Source: Apostichopus japonicus
Lineage: Eukaryota; Echinodermata; Holothuroidea; Aspidochirotida; Stichopodidae
DNA: 64,000 nucleotides
NCBI RefSeq assembly: GCF_037975245.1
Contig: NC_092580.1
Location: 21,998,501 to 22,062,500, forward strand
Direction: 5' to 3'
The translations under genes were made by a program, and so were the position numbers. Below the pieces are notes generated by a model. It was not told the origin of the DNA. It saw nothing but the letters and a program-made list of their open reading frames with translations, and searched no databases. Every line of letters starts with the position of its first letter. Positions within the stretch are counted from its first letter, which is position 1. Below, piece after piece: positions 35,301 through 51,300 of this stretch.

Positions 35301-36389
35301 CCCCCTCCTGTGAAATCAGTTATACCAATCAAAAAATTGTTCAGTTCTTGCATGTAAAAAGAGCATTGATTCCCACTAAAACCTTTTTACTAAAATGAAG
35401 TGCAACATACATCAGGCCAATTTCCAAACCTATAGTTTTTACTTTGTTGCCCTGTTACGGTGATTTTTACGTGTGACATGAACATCAGCTTAACGTTAAG
35501 ATTGTCTTCCACATACCTCCTCTTCGCCAGTAAGCTGGCTTTGGCTGTTTGGGGCGCTGTTAAATCCATCTCCATCCGCATCAACCTCCATCACGGAATC
35601 AGAATCCTCGTCATCTTCCAACATGTCAGAGAAACCAGCTAAATAGAGAAGAAAGGGATGTCTTTAATTATCACAACAAAATTTGCTTCATGAATTAAGG
35701 ATGTGTTTTAAAAGGGAAATTACTTGAAGAAGCAGAAGAAGAAAAGAAAAAACCTTGACATTTAAAAACTCATTCACATGCTACATGAGTTTCAATACTA
35801 TGGTTACCTTTATGGATTATATTATTATGCCACTGTATATGGAAACCAAATTAACTAATATAATGATAAAATAGATATCCATAAAATGAAACAAAATCAT
35901 TGTAACTCACATAACCAACACAATATACATTTAACCAACATAATATACTGTATATACATAACATACAAAGATTGTCCTCATGATCTCCCCACCCCCACCC
36001 CTTGGATTACAGTACAGAATCTTTAGAATGTGTAGAATCAGCTAAGCCTGACCATAAAGCTTTCATAACCTGCAATGATAAAGCTTCATTTAAATTGAGA
36101 GCTTTATGCAGACAGATTGACTACTGGGGTCAACCAGATCCTCAGCAGTGGAATCAGTTCATCGTTAGATACTCAAACTGTGCCAATTATTTAAGTCTAA
36201 AAAGATGGAGAAGAATCCTATCACACAATTTCTGCATCCACATCAACATACCAGGCGTTCGAACAAAGTCTTCTGATTCATTCTCATCTCCCTCCATGAT
36301 GGACGGGAGGTTGGGATATCCTGTCGTATCATTAGACTGATTCATCTGTTGTTGGAAGGCAGCCAACTGTTCTGGTGGTACCTTCTCAC
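29388..36389 (-). CDS. UPF2: UPF2 part 4: acidic region and UPF1-binding C-terminus
   Basis: Exons 27-34: 36252-36389, 35517-35638, 33867-33947, 32689-32784, 30680-30907, 30170-30248, 29508-29634 and 29388-29397. Runs of Asp/Glu (MLEDDEDSDSVMEVDADG, DEDEDLPEE) precede the conserved C-terminal half: FTLMTKKGNKQQLKAFEVP, LKKLTLDINERQEEEDYQ, LATLQRP and FNHPKGAPDVNDIF. The last exon contributes only the final codons before TGA. Confidence 0.94.
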
Positions 36390-39300
36390 CTATAAAGAGC
36401 AAACAAATGATTCATCATTACATTAAAAGGGGGGAAACAAACAAGCATCTACAATGATTGCATAACATCTTTCTCCTGACATTTCACTGTCTGAATACAT
36501 CCAACCAATGAGATTAAAAGATGGGCAAACTAAATAAAACATTTGTCAGTAAAAAGGGAAGCAGTAAGACCAGAAAAGAATACAAAAAGATGAGTTCATG
36601 TTTGGATAAAATGATTTGTTAAAACACCAAAATATGTCACATCTGTCCAAGCTTCCCTTCTTGTGATGTCATGTTTACCAGCTGGGGCCTCACACACATT
36701 CATGCAAACTATTTATCGTGAAGCCCATGGCAAGTGCAACAGGTTACAATGGTCATCGCACCCAAACCCTCACTTTATCATAATGTTGTTCCTGTTTATC
36801 CGAATGAAAATGCATTCCTGACACATATATACTTCACAAACAAGAACATTCCATATGGATGTATGGGGAGATGGGGGAGGGGAGGAGGGTGGTGGGAGGT
36901 TGTTGATAATTTGGTTAAAACCTTATATGACAAGGGATTCACACATTTCCAAAATCCTGTTGCAAATCTTTGGCAAACTAGCAAGGTTTGAAAATAAATT
37001 AGAAACCAGTCATTCATGAAATCTTGAATTCAATTCAGAGAGTAAATTGATTCTTTTCTTACTGAGCTTCTGAAGACAATCCCTCTTTAAGTCTGCCACG
37101 GCTTGATTGGCTTCCTCGATATCGGCGTAGAATTTCAGCTTGGGTCGAAGACACTCCACAGTGTCCATGACAGCATTATCACAGTCTAAGGGGAATGGTC
37201 TTGCCTCTGGATCAAACACCGGTAAAGATTTCTTGAAGAAATAGTATTGCTGTGGAGAGATGCAGAGACAAATTAAAATGACATAGCTTAACACCCAAAA
37301 GAACATCATTAACTACATCAATGCTATATAGTTCTCTTCTTCTTTATTTTCCACCACACACCTGCATAAAAAGTTAACTACTCAAACTGAACAGAAATAC
37401 AAACTCTTTGGTCCGATCATAAAGGCATATACACATTGTGTGAAATACTATTTGCACACATAAGTTGGAGTAAACATGGCAGCATGGACCATGTGAGCTG
37501 CTAGTTTTGGGTATCATCATCTTGCAACTCATATGAGTAAACATGTAATCCCTACAGAAAGGTTAATCAGAAGCATATGGAGTGCTGTGTGACATTATGT
37601 AGTAGATTACATATCATTGCTGCACAAACAATCCACTGAACTAGGATCACTTGCAAGTATTATAGACAAGAGGGTACTCTGGCAAAGAATTGAAAGAAAA
37701 ACAAATAAAAAACACCCCCGGCTTAACCTATTCCATTACTTTTACGCACCATCAATTTAGAAAGCTTTTCCAATCCCTGCTCACACCCAGTTTCTTATTC
37801 ACCTGCCTTGCAACCCTCAGGGGCTGAATGCACCCCTAGGTTAAGAATAGGAACTTAATCAGAACAATGTCACTTTAGAAGAGCAGCCTGAATGCACCCG
37901 AAGGTTAAGAATAGGAACTTTATCAGAACAATCTCACTTTAGAAGGACAGCAATTGTCTAACAGACATAACGCAAAATACAGTCACACAGTTGCTTCTCT
38001 TGGTTTATGTGATAGGGTGTTACACACTCAGCAAACAAAACTCACCTGGAAATAGATCAAAAAGCAATCTAGCCTCTTCTTGCTGTTGCCTCGATCAAAG
38101 AAATGGCCACATGTGTCTAACAGGGTGCAGACCAATCGGATGCGAAACAGGTGGTCAGGTGGATCAAAGGGGGTAGGGTTGTTTGCTGGTGCGGGAAAAT
38201 GTTGAGAAAACGACAGAGCATTATTTCCATTCAGCAAAATGCAGTTGCATGACCCGATGGCAGTAAGCACACACTGTGATGGATATGTGATTCAGAAGCA
38301 ATCACTATTGTGCAGTAGTACAGCAAGAGTTACAGTGACAGAAAAGAATGGTAAACTGCACTGAGATTTAGGTACTGAGAGTAGTAAAATGAGATACTTT
38401 ACCTCAGATTGGAACAATTACAATAACAATAATAATAATAATCAAAATAATAATAAGAATAATAATAAAAATAAAAATAATCATAATAAAACACAATAAA
38501 ATAATATACAACCAAAATACAATACAATAAAATACAACCAAAATACAATACAATAATATACAATACTACACAATACAAAAAAATAATAATATACAATATA
38601 ATACAATACAACACAATATAATACAATACAATACAATACAATAATACACATAACTTTGTACAAACAAAGACTATAATTCACATTATTAACTTCACATATT
38701 TGCATGAAATAATAAAAATTATTGATTAATGTGAAAGCAGTATCTACGGACTTGTTTAAAACTTTCTTCCAACTCTGTCTCTCCATTAAGAAAACAAGTC
38801 AACCAGGGAGATCATATACTTACACCAATTAAAACAACAATTATTAATCTATGAAACACACAAGGTGACACACTTTTCCTGTTTTTAGACAAGCAACTGT
38901 TTAATTACAGTTAAAAAGGTCACAAACTAGACAAAAAAAGAAAAAAAGGGAACAAATACCAGAGTACCGAGAATACCAATCGACAGAACCAAACTGGAAG
39001 CTTCCCTGATATGACCGACCTTTTATTCTCTATTGCACGTCCTTAGCTTTAGAACATACTTCCCAGCTGACAACCAGCTTCACATCTCAACCCCTTTTAA
39101 AATGAGACTTAAAAACTTATCTGTTCTCAAGAGCTATTCCTGGACTCTAAGCACTACCTAATTCATTGGATATAAGGAACTCTATATATTGATTGATTGA
39201 TTAATTGGCTGACTGAAGTAAACTCACCATCTAAACTTACTCCAACTCTGATGAACGAGTAGAGAACACGGAATATAACTGTTGATTCAACCATTTTATA

Positions 39301-42300
39301 GTTATACAACTCCCCCAGGAATTTGACCATACTGACTCGACGCTGGTTAAACTTTGGATGGTTTATCTGAGGGGAAAGGAGTTATTGAAATATGAAGTAG
39401 CAGACATCCTTAATACTTTGTGACGGATACTATAACATAGTATATGTCACGTCCTCGATTGTTACAGGACGGAACTGGAAAGTCTGTAGATGCCGCCTGA
39501 ATCAAGCAGTAAACGGAGGAAACTAACATTTACCTTTCCTATCATCTCTAACAAACCTTTAAACGACCTGTAATATATCTGAGCTTTATATACTTGACAA
39601 CAGGGAAGTTTTGCACTTTCAAAATGGTAAAACCTGCCAATTATTACATACCGTCTAACTTATAATTTATCCACATGTAGGGAATGACAAAAACTGGCAC
39701 CTTTGGGAATCTCTAAAGATGTAACTTTCCGGCTTTTGGAATGAAACATAGTTTGAATTTACATCACAAAGTCAGTAAAATTGAACAATTTCCTTGAGAA
39801 AAGCCACAACAGAAGACTGATTAAGGGGGATGTCATCTCACTTAGAGCTGGTCAGCCCAGTTGGTGCTGAACTTGCAAATCCGTACATGATATACTTTTC
39901 CCTGTTTCCAAATTTTCTTTCCAGGTTTCCTTTGTCACATAAAGATATTTCAACTTTGATGATGTAACCGTCTTCCATAAAACAGAAAACAGGGTATTCA
40001 CTCGTGAATATATCCTACAAATAGTGAACACAACTGAACTGGTTGATATTCACTTTGCATGTTAGGACAGACTACACTGGCTCAAGAATTAGTGCGACTA
40101 ATGAAATTCCTGAAACTGGGCAAAATTTCTAACCGAGTAAAAGACAGCTGGCAAAACATTGGGTGGTTGAATTAGTACACACATACAGCAAATTTTACAG
40201 ATCTGAATTTAAAGATATCTATCAAAATAATCATAATAATAATCAGCAGTTACTTTTACGACGCTTAAGCGCCCGCAAATGTGGGAAAAACGAGCAAGTG
40301 CTTATGGATTACAACTTACATGTCGGGTGACTTCCAATTCAACATTTGAAATCAAATTTGGAATATAAAGAATATAAAGTTAGAATAAAGATGTAACTGA
40401 GAGGTTTGGTATTTATTGACAGTAGTTGGATATATGATGTCTTACTAGAAAGGGTGAATATCTCAACCTTCCACTGCTAAATATCTGGAAATGCTCTTGG
40501 CTTCCCTTAAAGATCTCTCTTTAATATAAAGCACTGTTTTCTTACAGAAATCTCCTTAATTTCAGGAGTGGATCTAGAGCCTGGGCACTCCCTTCTAAAG
40601 ATTCTTGGCATGTAAACTTACCTACGAACAGAACTTTGATAAAAAAACAAGGTGTACTATGGAAATATTTTGGCATGTTTGGCATTCCTTACTTTTCAAC
40701 TCAATTTCCCTTGTAACCTTGTCACCAGTCATATCTGCCTTTTCGAGATATCCTAGATCGGCCACCCAATATTATCTTCTTTTGAAAATGTAAGAATTTA
40801 TCGTCTAGAGCGATATTGCAAACTTTGATCAAACAAGATCACATCAGGTGTAAAGCTTAATGTAGTTTACATAACTTAATAATATGAAGTGACAGGCGTT
40901 CCACATACCTCCATACCAGCCCGGATGTCCTCCAGGACACCATCCACCACGTAGATTCCCACGTTGTCATAGTAACTCACCAGTCCAGCCACTAAGTTTG
41001 CCATGCAGTGAATGTTACCAAACTTGATATTCCACACGCTCGACAGACACTTCATGGCGTACAATTTCACCTGTCAGATGATGAAAACGAATAAGGCGAA
41101 AAAATATACAACAATGTCCAAAAAGTAATATTTTTCGGTTATTCTAAAGTGGACCCCCTCTCACACCCCTCCCCGCACCCCTGCATGCACACACATCATC
41201 ATTCCTTCATGTTGACTTCCATTTGCTTTTCTGTGAAAGAGTTGTGTTGCTGTTATGCTACATTTGTAGGGACAATTGTAACTTTGTAAAAAGTGTGAAA
41301 TTTTTGTCCAATGAATTAAAAATGTATCTAATTTGGCCGACATTTCCAGACATGATTATTCCAGTAATCCTGATTACCTTTTGATCTGTCCAGTCTAGTT
41401 TCCTCATTTGCTTCAAGACCTTCTCAACCATATTTTTGGAAAGATCCTTGAAGAGAAGTTTTCGGATGTATTCGTGCATCGGGGGACGTACCTTCCTCTC
41501 TGCCTAGATATGACAAACAGAAATAAACGGGGAAAAAAGAGAAGAAACTATAGAGAATGATAGAACATGCCAGTAACTTCAAAGTAACAAAGATCTTGGA
41601 AGTTTGAGTTTCTAGTTTACGCAGGGCCAGGTAACAATTGGGATGTCTGTTTGGGGGAACAGAAAGTTTTTATTTTGAGTTGAGGTTGGCCATAGGGTAT
41701 AAAGGCTTGCCAGCTCTTGATAAACAAACTCCTGGTTGTCACTGGACTGCAACGAAGCCCCTTTCTGCTCGGGGGTAAACGTAGAACACCTTTGGGTAAA
41801 ATCACTACTAGTGGACAAGAAAAGGAGCTCCCATGCATTGGATATGATTTTAACTCCCTAAACTTGCATCAAAACTAAAATTGTGTCAGAGTGCTAAACG
41901 TAAGCCTTAGTCTACATTTTATATAAGTAAATATTGGTAAAAGTTTTTCTCTCTTTTGTGACATGGATCTTAAATACGCGACAATTGGCTTGGCCCACAA
42001 TCTGTGATGTCATGGTTATTCTGTGCCGGTTGGCAAACTTGGTGACATAGCTTATACATAAACCGTATAACAAAACAAAGAAGCTGAACATGACACATAA
42101 ACAATCACATGGCTTTGACATTCATGAGAAAGGGAGCAAACCCTTAATAAAGAGTTTCATTTATAAGACAGAATTATTGTTGCCACTAATGAATTGTGAG
42201 ATGATGAAACTTACTTTTTGGACCTCTGGAGGGTTACAGTAATAGAATGCATTCTCTATCATGGTGTTGTGTCTGTCGTCCAGGGGCATTCTGGATTTCT

Positions 42301-45300
42301 TTCTCATCATCATGTCCTATCATAGGGGAAGAAAAAGAAATAATATATATTACTCTGCAACTATGGGCGTCAAGCGAGGAAACCCATTTCAAAATTTTCT
42401 TTTCTTTATAAGGATTACATTAATTGCAATTAACAATGTTGGAACGCAAAAACAACCACAGGTCTTGTGTGAGGAGAATTTTGAGAACAAGTTTGTGTCC
42501 AACACAACATTGCATATTGTTTTCATGCTTCTGTATAACATAACAGTCAAATTTTACAGCTGTTGATTGCATTTTGGTCACTGAGGCATTGCGACCAGGT
42601 GCAAAGATCTGCCTAGATCTACCTAACAAAGATCTGCCTCTTTGTTCTCCCACACGGAATTACGTCACTGACTGGTTACAAACAATGTCAAATATTTTTT
42701 CCATCCAAAAACTGGTGCCATGGACTATTAGTTAGGCTCCTTATTTGACAAAACTAAAAGTACAGTTCAGCTTAGCTAGCCCTAGGTATGTATGTGATGC
42801 AATAATTGCTATAGACCTAGGAGAATGTGTCGCAAAGATTTGATTTTTTTATAGAAATGTTAACCATGACAAAATTGTAATCCAAGTACAATAAATAAAT
42901 TAGACAGATGAATCAGTTTGTGTGTGCAAAATCTATCTCTTAGATGTTATTACCAGCAATATTTTGACTCTGAGGTGAGAGTCAGCTGTTCGATAGAGGA
43001 ATCTGCCACAGGTCTCGAGCACTGCACAGGCCATATCGATGTTATGGTGCCGGAAGTCCTGTAAAAGAGACTATAGGGGGAAGACAGAAACAAAAGAGTG
43101 ATTAAATATTTGTTTATTGATTACGACAAAAATAAACAACAAACAATCAGTCACACAAACTGACGGGGGAAATTATCCACAAAAATTTGAACAAGCAAAA
43201 AGTTTGAGCAAAGTTGTTCGAACCAATCAATCTCAGGGGTACAAGTCAAGTCAAGTTCTCTACCGACTGAGCCAGCCAGCCCAACTTTTTCAACGATTCC
43301 TCATTCGCTAACCTTGTCTTTATTGAGGTCAATGATTTGACTGCCATTTTAACAAAAAATTTCCTTGTTCATTTATAACTACACTTGCTACGGAATGCTA
43401 TATTAAAATGCCAACAAAAAAACACAGAAATTGCAAAACGAAGAGACACATGAAAAACTATACTTCTGATACTGTACATTATCCAGGATAGATTTTAGTA
43501 GACCCTCTGCACTGACATGACCAGACCCTCCAGATCCCACCAGAAATCCAACGGACAATACTGTAGCTGTACTCTACCCAGAGTGGCCCTGGCCTGCTGC
43601 CCTGAAACACCCTTCCCCCCTCGGTAATGTTATATACTACAGCAACTCATATATAATGTTACAGAAAAGGAGTCTTTAAGCTGGAATATGCTCTTTGGAC
43701 TCTACATTCAATTCATACATTCATACTACACCTAATAGTAGTATGCCTCTAAATTACAATAATGGTAGGAAAACTAGTCACCTTCAAGCACTGTAAAGTT
43801 TCCACTTTAGGGTACATCTTGAATTTAGTCAATTCACCTGTCAACAGAAAGCAAAATGTATCTAAGAAACTACATTTTTGACCTAATGTTCACTAACACT
43901 GCCAAGAGAAGATGTAGAAATGTTGCACAATTACATAAATATATATTTTTTTATTAAATTGAGAAAAATTTAAGCCATTGTGAGTAATGTGAACAAGTAT
44001 GTAAATCTCCTTTACAAGGCATTCCCATGAAAGAAACACCAACCTTACTGAAGATAGAAATTGGTTCAAGAGATCATTTCTGCCACAAAACAGAAAGGAT
44101 AGTTAAGCTCTGCATTGAAAAGAAATAATACTGATTACAAAAATAACAAAATAAAAAATTTAAAAAATAAGAACTGATCTCACAAGTGATCCAAAACTTT
44201 CAAGCATTTTCGCTTGAATGAAAATAAAACAAAAAAACCCAGAAGCTTACCTATGAACCGTACTGTCTTTATCTTGCTTTCTATGTGCATTTGATCTTTT
44301 TTACGAAGCTGTTGGGAAAAAAATAATAACAAATTTGAAGCTTAAATTGTAGGTACGAAACATAAGCAGAGTTAGGAAATCTATATAAGGAAACCTTACA
44401 AAAAACCAATATTTGCAACATGTGCGCCACAAGCTTGAACTGTCAATGGAAATGATCTAATTTTTATGATCAAAACAAAACAAAAACTGTTAGCAAACTG
44501 TTTATCCACTAAAGAGCTGGACAGGCCAACTTAGTTTTACACATTCTCATGTTAGAAGAAGGATACTCACATGGTACCTGAAGTTCATTTTTAATTTATC
44601 TGCCAGGTTTGTGGCAACGTCTGACATACAGGAGTGTAAAGTAGCGACGAGTCTAGAGTAGAATGGAAGTAGATCCAACCTACAAGACAGAAAGAGGAAT
44701 TACACATTACTATTAACATTAGTAACATTAACATTACTATTTATCTTAACATCCATGATAAAAGCTGAATACCACACAAGATAATAACACAAGACTGATT
44801 AGTAATAATAATATTAATAATAATAATATTGAGGATTTATAAAGCACAGACAATATCACCAATAATGGTGCTTAAGGCGGCATCACAATATTACCCTGGT
44901 CAACGATACACTGTCAAACAAATTAAAGACAATCCCTCCACATGGCATCAGCTAAACAGCGCCCAACTGACAGTTTATCTCACAGGTCCCCATTTATACA
45001 CCTGGGTGAAAGGGGCAATGGAGATAAAGTGCCTTGACCAAGGACACAACGTAATGATCTGGCCAGGAATCAAACCTGCAAGCCTTAGATCACAAGTCTA
45101 CTGCCTTAACCACTTCACTACCTTGCTCTCATTAGTACAAAGAAAGGATTAAAGTTCATAGTCTGGCCCATGGATTTAAACAAGCCATTTGGATCAAAAT
45201 TGTCTCGATGAAGGGGCAAAGTTTCGACTCTTTCTTCATTAGAAACTGGCAGCATATCGTACAGGAAAACATTTCATGTAAGAAAATGTAACGGTGGGAT

Positions 45301-48300
45301 GGTAAACAGTCACTTTTTACATGTTTAAGCAAAAAAAAAAAAAAAAATTACGGTCAAGTGTCAAAAGGATGTCTTTGATTTGGCTCTGTGGTTTAGTTTT
45401 TGAAATACTTTCATCAAAGTACCTGGAAAATATCACAAAGTTGCCTTCTAACCAACGATTCTTTTATGCAAGGACCTATGAAACCTGCTCTTTTCAGCAC
45501 CTTTCACAAAAACATAATCAGGAACTATGATTTAATCAACACCCCCCTCTACAGAACAAAGGTAAAAGAGAGCAAACGTCACTTTACCTTTGACGGGGGA
45601 CATCCACAAGGCACTGCACCAGTCTCTTTCGGTTGGCCTTGGTGTTAAGATTCATACAAAACTCCACTGCTGCCTGTTACAGAAAATAAATTAGCAAAGA
45701 AGGTTTGAGGGGCCCATATCATATTATTCCTACTTCACTGAATAGGTAAGTATATAACATTAAAATATATTCCCTCTTGATCAAAGTACCACAATTATTA
45801 CCTCTAACAATTAAACATTCCTCTCTCCATGGCTATGACTTCTTACCTTATCTATAAAGTCCCTGTTGATGCATGTTGGAAGCTTCTGTAAGAAAGTATC
45901 CAGCATCACCTTCATACTCATGTTAGGGTTGGTTTCACCATCCTCAGCTTCTATAAAAAATAAATAAAATATCACTCATTATAGCTGAATGTGAAGGAAA
46001 CAAATAGATTATAACCTGGATCTGGCTCATATCTTTCCATCTTTGATTCCAGTCTATTCAAGTGTCATTATTGTCACACACACAAATAAAAAAGTTGTGC
46101 AAACTCTTGTACACCTCTGGCCATGGGTTTGTTTCATTACCTGCTAAGGATGGGGTGGGATAGGGGTGTGGGAGGGGGGGTGAACCTTTCCCACTCTCCT
46201 CCAACACCGCCGTTCCTTACATAACATTATAAGAGAAGTCTCACCACCCTCTTGCTCCACTTCTCCCTCTTGATCTTCTTCCAGCACCTGGTCCTCCTCA
46301 GGTTCCACCTCCTCTACCACCATTTCTGCCTCCAGGGGTAGAGATGGGTCCTCCTCTCCCTCTGCGGTGCCCTTGCTGGCCTGGCTCTCTGTCTCTGAAC
46401 TTTCAGTGATCTCCATCATTTTCAAATCTAAAAACAAATGGTATAATGATGTCACTTTAAAGCACCTCTAGGTTGGTCGCCATGTTGTCGGTATGCCATG
46501 GTATACTTTAACCATTTACATACATATTGTTATATACAGATTGTTAAAAATGAAACACTGTTTCATTTGTTTTCACTGATATGTTAATTGGATACAAATA
46601 AAAAAAAATTTTCTCTCTAGGAACATTCAATGTTTCATACAGATTGAAAAATATTACCATAAAATAACATGTACAACATTGAAATATTATATGATAGTAG
46701 AATAAACAGAGAAGATGTTTCATACATGATTTTCAATCTTCCAAAATAATTGAAAGGGTAACTTAAGACCAGAATGATAAGAGATTACAATTTAAATTGT
46801 TCACTCATGTAGGGCTGACAAGAATCCAAACCACAAGCGGCATTCCACGTTTCTCTCAGTTTCTCACCGACAAGATCTTTGCAGTAATATGTGAAAGCAT
46901 CAATGATGCTTTTCATATCAGAAGTTCACAAAACTGTCATACCATTGGGATCTAGGATTCAAACGGTGAACCATACATATGCTTTATCGACTATAGCTCA
47001 CAGGGTCATATTTGTTAGTTCGTACCTTCTTCTAACTTCTTCATGTCCTCCGCTGAACTGGTCTCTTCAGGAGTCTTGATTTTGGCACAATTCTTGAACA
47101 ATATCTGTCAAAAAATAGCCAAAAAAAGAGAGAAAAGATCAAGGCTTGTTACAGCCACCACTGGATGAAGATCAAAATGTTGCATAAAATTCATCCACAT
47201 CTACACATATCTATAATCTCTCATCAGCAAGAACACATGTTGTCACAAAATTTCACCATGCCTGACTCTTTTATGCTTTCGAGTCTAGTACACCGTCCTT
47301 AAAAAAAATGGCCACTTTTGGCAAGGAGGGCACAGAGAGGGAAATTGAAATATTTGTCTTAAAGGAAGGGCCTAAAAAAATGCAAGAGTCTATCATACAA
47401 CCTGATTATGTCATGAAAAATAACAAATAAATGCAAAAGGGGATTCTAAACAAAAACATTTCTGGTTTTTATTTAAAGGTGAGTGGATGCAACCTATGAA
47501 TGACAGACAGCTGAGATTACTTACAGAAGTTTAAAAGAAAAGAATCCAATTGCAAGAGTTACTTACTGCCGGAACCATAGTCCTCAGGTCAATCAAATTT
47601 TCATGAAACGTCCGAGTGTCTTCATCCTCCCAGCGAGAATTTTCAAAGTCAAAATCGGCCATATTTTTCTCAGGATGGAGAAAGTCAATGGTCAGGAGAT
47701 CATCTTCATCGACCTCTGTAAAGACAGAGAGAGATTTAGGAGGTAAAAAAAGAAGCGGGAGTGAAGACTGTTCGACATATCATGAGGGCAGCATACTTCT
47801 AGGTGTTACTTATGAAAAGTGACATGTGACATGTACCTTTAAGGTCAATGTTATTGTCTCTTTGTGGACATGGTAAAGTGTGACAGGAACAAAAAGTAGA
47901 AAATAAATATTTTTTGTTCTTTTCTGTTGACCCTCCAACAGCTGATTAATGTGAGTTATTATCAAAACAATTACTTGCATGTCACTCTGTGGTACCTTAC
48001 CTTCTTCTATTGCAACTGTCCTTCAACATTGACCCACCCACTGCACACAAAACTCATAGAGTTATTTTAAACAAAATGTATCACTTTAAAGGGAATCATA
48101 TAAGTGAAGTTTTCATTAGAATATTACCAAAATGTAACACTAATTATCTCTTACCATTAAAACATGAAAATAAAATAAAAACTTGTTAAATCATCTGAGA
48201 TACTCTCAACGCATCTATTTAAATAATTTTTTTAAATGGAAAGTCATAAGAAGAAATACTGAAAGAATACTTTCCTGTTGTAGAACCAAAGTAACAAAAC

Positions 48301-51300
48301 CAACTCTAATTCCACAATTTGTTAGGAACAACATACTATATGACATGACATGATAATAATTCTCACATGTTTTTCTTTTTACCTCATTACAATTTGATGA
48401 TGCTTTCATACTTCTAGCCCATACTGACCTATAAAGAATTTAAGTTAAGTTGATTAAACACTTTCCTTTGCATAAGTTGACACATTTTATCTACTCATTA
48501 ACTAAACATGAACAAACTTCATAGAATTTATAAATATGATCAGAAAAGTTAGTTACCATCTTTAGGTAAATCTGGCATATCTTCATCAATCAGATCCTGT
48601 CAACAGAAGAAATTAAAATTATAAGATAATGAACTCCAAGTAATTCATTGAAGAAGTGCACAAAAGTGGTTGGCAAAGTGTTGATATACGGGTCATTGCT
48701 CTCACATCTGTAAGTGAAGTGTTGATATGGGTCATTGCTACCACATCACTAGGTGAAGTGTTGATATGGGTCATTGCTATCACATCTCTAAGTGAAGTGT
48801 TGATATGGGTCATTGCTATCACATCACTAGGTGAAGTGTTGATATGGGTCATTGCTATCACATCTCTAAGTGAAGTGTTGATATGGGTCATTGCTCTCAC
48901 ATCACTAGGTGAAGTGTTGATATGGGTCATTGCTATCATATCACTAAGTGAAGTGTTGATATGGGTGATTGCTATCATATCACTGAGTGAAGTGTTGATA
49001 TGGGTCATTGCTATCACATCACTAGGTGAAGTGTTGATATGGGTCATTGCTATCACATCACTAAGTGATTAATCGAACTTCCAAAGTGTAATCGCGACTA
49101 CTGGCGATTAATCGATTACGACTTTCAGCACTAATACATAATTCAATTCTTAATGAAAAATCTTTAATAACAAATTTTTCTAAAATAGCTTCAGTTCTAC
49201 TCACAGAAAAATTTGATGTGTTGATCTGTAACTTCTGAAATGCTGTCTGGGTTTCTTCTAATGTCTTTCTTCTCTCTGTGCTCAACTCTCCTTTTGTCTG
49301 AAAGACCATATTAAATAATTAATTATATTATAAATAATCAGTCAATTTGACTTAATTACGATCATAATTGATTGGAAATGAAGTGACTGTAAAAGGTTGA
49401 ATGTCTTTTTTGGCTATTTTCACTCATATACAACGTAGTAACTCAATAAAAGTGAAGGGTAAACAGCAGTAGACCCCACACCACCCCCCCTCCCTCCTCC
49501 CTGTTGTTAATAGAGGGTAATAGAGACAGTGACACAAACACTCTAGAATTTACTGATTACAGGTTTACACCATGATAATAAGGGGTTAATCAATGGTCTA
49601 GCGTGCGTTACTCACAGGATTAATGCACGATTGGGGGATAATGCAAGCGATGCACGAGGGCGGAGCCCGAGTGCATCCAGCGATAGCATTAACACCCGGA
49701 GTGCATTAATCATGTGAGTAACGCACGCTAGACCGTTGATTAACCCCGTTCATTCATACACTACCATTTGTGTGGGGCAAAAATCATAAAACAAAACATT
49801 TTTGGTTACATATAACCAAAGATTTATTAAAGTGATGCCCCGTAATTTTACCGTGCGTTACTCACAGGATTAACCACGGTCAGCTGACCTGAACGGACCA
49901 ATAGGATTTAGGAATCTTTACTAAGTATGAATGATCTCCAGCTCAACATGACCTCTGACCTATTCTTTGTAACTCTAGGTGTGCATGTCTCTTTACACTC
50001 AACTGTTTACACCAATCTTGCAAAACTCTTAGCATGAGGATTGACTTTGAATCCTCTTTCCTTTCAGTGGAAGGTTACTTCCAAATGACCCCTGTACAAA
50101 TCCCTATACACTTCTACCCACAGATGATTTTTGCTAGCATACATGTGAAAGTTACTTTAAGAAATGGTTCGCTTCTGTACCATTTTTACCAACCTATAAA
50201 GCAAAATGTCAGACTAAATCGTTGTAAAGAGAAGTATTTAATACATCCATGTTGGAACCTTCCTTGACCCACTGAACTTTGACCTAATTATGCGCTCATT
50301 TTGGTTAACCACCTGATGTGGAAACAATAGTTTAAACTAGCCTTTGCACTGAGTAAAGAGACACAGATACAGGCATTGCCAAGATACATTAACCTCTATG
50401 GCTTGTCAAACTGATTGATCAAAGAGAAAAAGAAAAAGCCAATAATTTTGCACTCATTTAGAAGAATAAACATGTCAACTAGTTGTTGATTAGTAATAAT
50501 TAATTCATTAGATATAAATTAATAAATAAATTAATAGTAATTTAACAGGAGATGCCTGCAAATAGTTGTAAATTTTACAGCACTGGTCACATTACAAAAT
50601 ACTTTTGAACTATTTTAAAAAAAGGGGGATTTTTTCTCACTCTGACAGAAAACATTGGCCAAAAAAAGCAGTTTATCTAAATAAAAACCAATGACAAAGA
50701 AAGTTTAATCTTTACCTGCAGAATCTTTCTACTGTGTCTTTCTAAGTTTTTAAGCGCTTTATGCTCATCTTTGAGGTGTTTAGAGAGAACTATAAAATGA
50801 TCCTTCAGAAGATGACGGTAAGCTGTCTTTGGTTGTGGAGATACAACCTCACTCGTCAGCAGCTCGTGGCCGTACTTCTGGGCTAAAAGTCTGGAATAAG
50901 GTATCAGATATTGGGGAAAAAACAAGGAAAATAGCCATCAGCTTAAGGTAAAAAGGAATAAATAGTATAATAACAACTGTTATTAACTTAGTTCAAACTA
51001 ATATTTATTCCTTTAATTGACACTTCTCTGCATTAAATGACATTTGATTTCATTCCATTTCTTGAATTTTCTCAAGAAAATTTCTCTTAGTATGAGTGAA
51101 TGAAGTGATCCCAATCAAACTAGGAGTGTCCCAGAGGAAATAATAACATAACTACTTTTACATTATAATTTTATTTCAAGTTTGTTTTTCAGTGAAATAA
51201 GAAAAAGAGAGAAACAGTTTTATGTGACTTCTACCACGATTGGTTCTCCCCTGAATGGCCAAGATGAATATTATTATACTAACACAACTACCCCATCATT

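Noticed and set aside
38399-38786. Tyr/Ile/Leu-rich ORFs
   Set aside because: Low-complexity AATAC repeats; no codon structure.
44829-45152. 107-codon plus-strand ORF
   Set aside because: It is antisense to a SINE with a conserved central domain.
48619-49072. Overlapping 138- and 145-codon ORFs on opposite strands
   Set aside because: The 39-bp minisatellite is a multiple of three, so both strands stay open. It lies inside a UPF2 intron.
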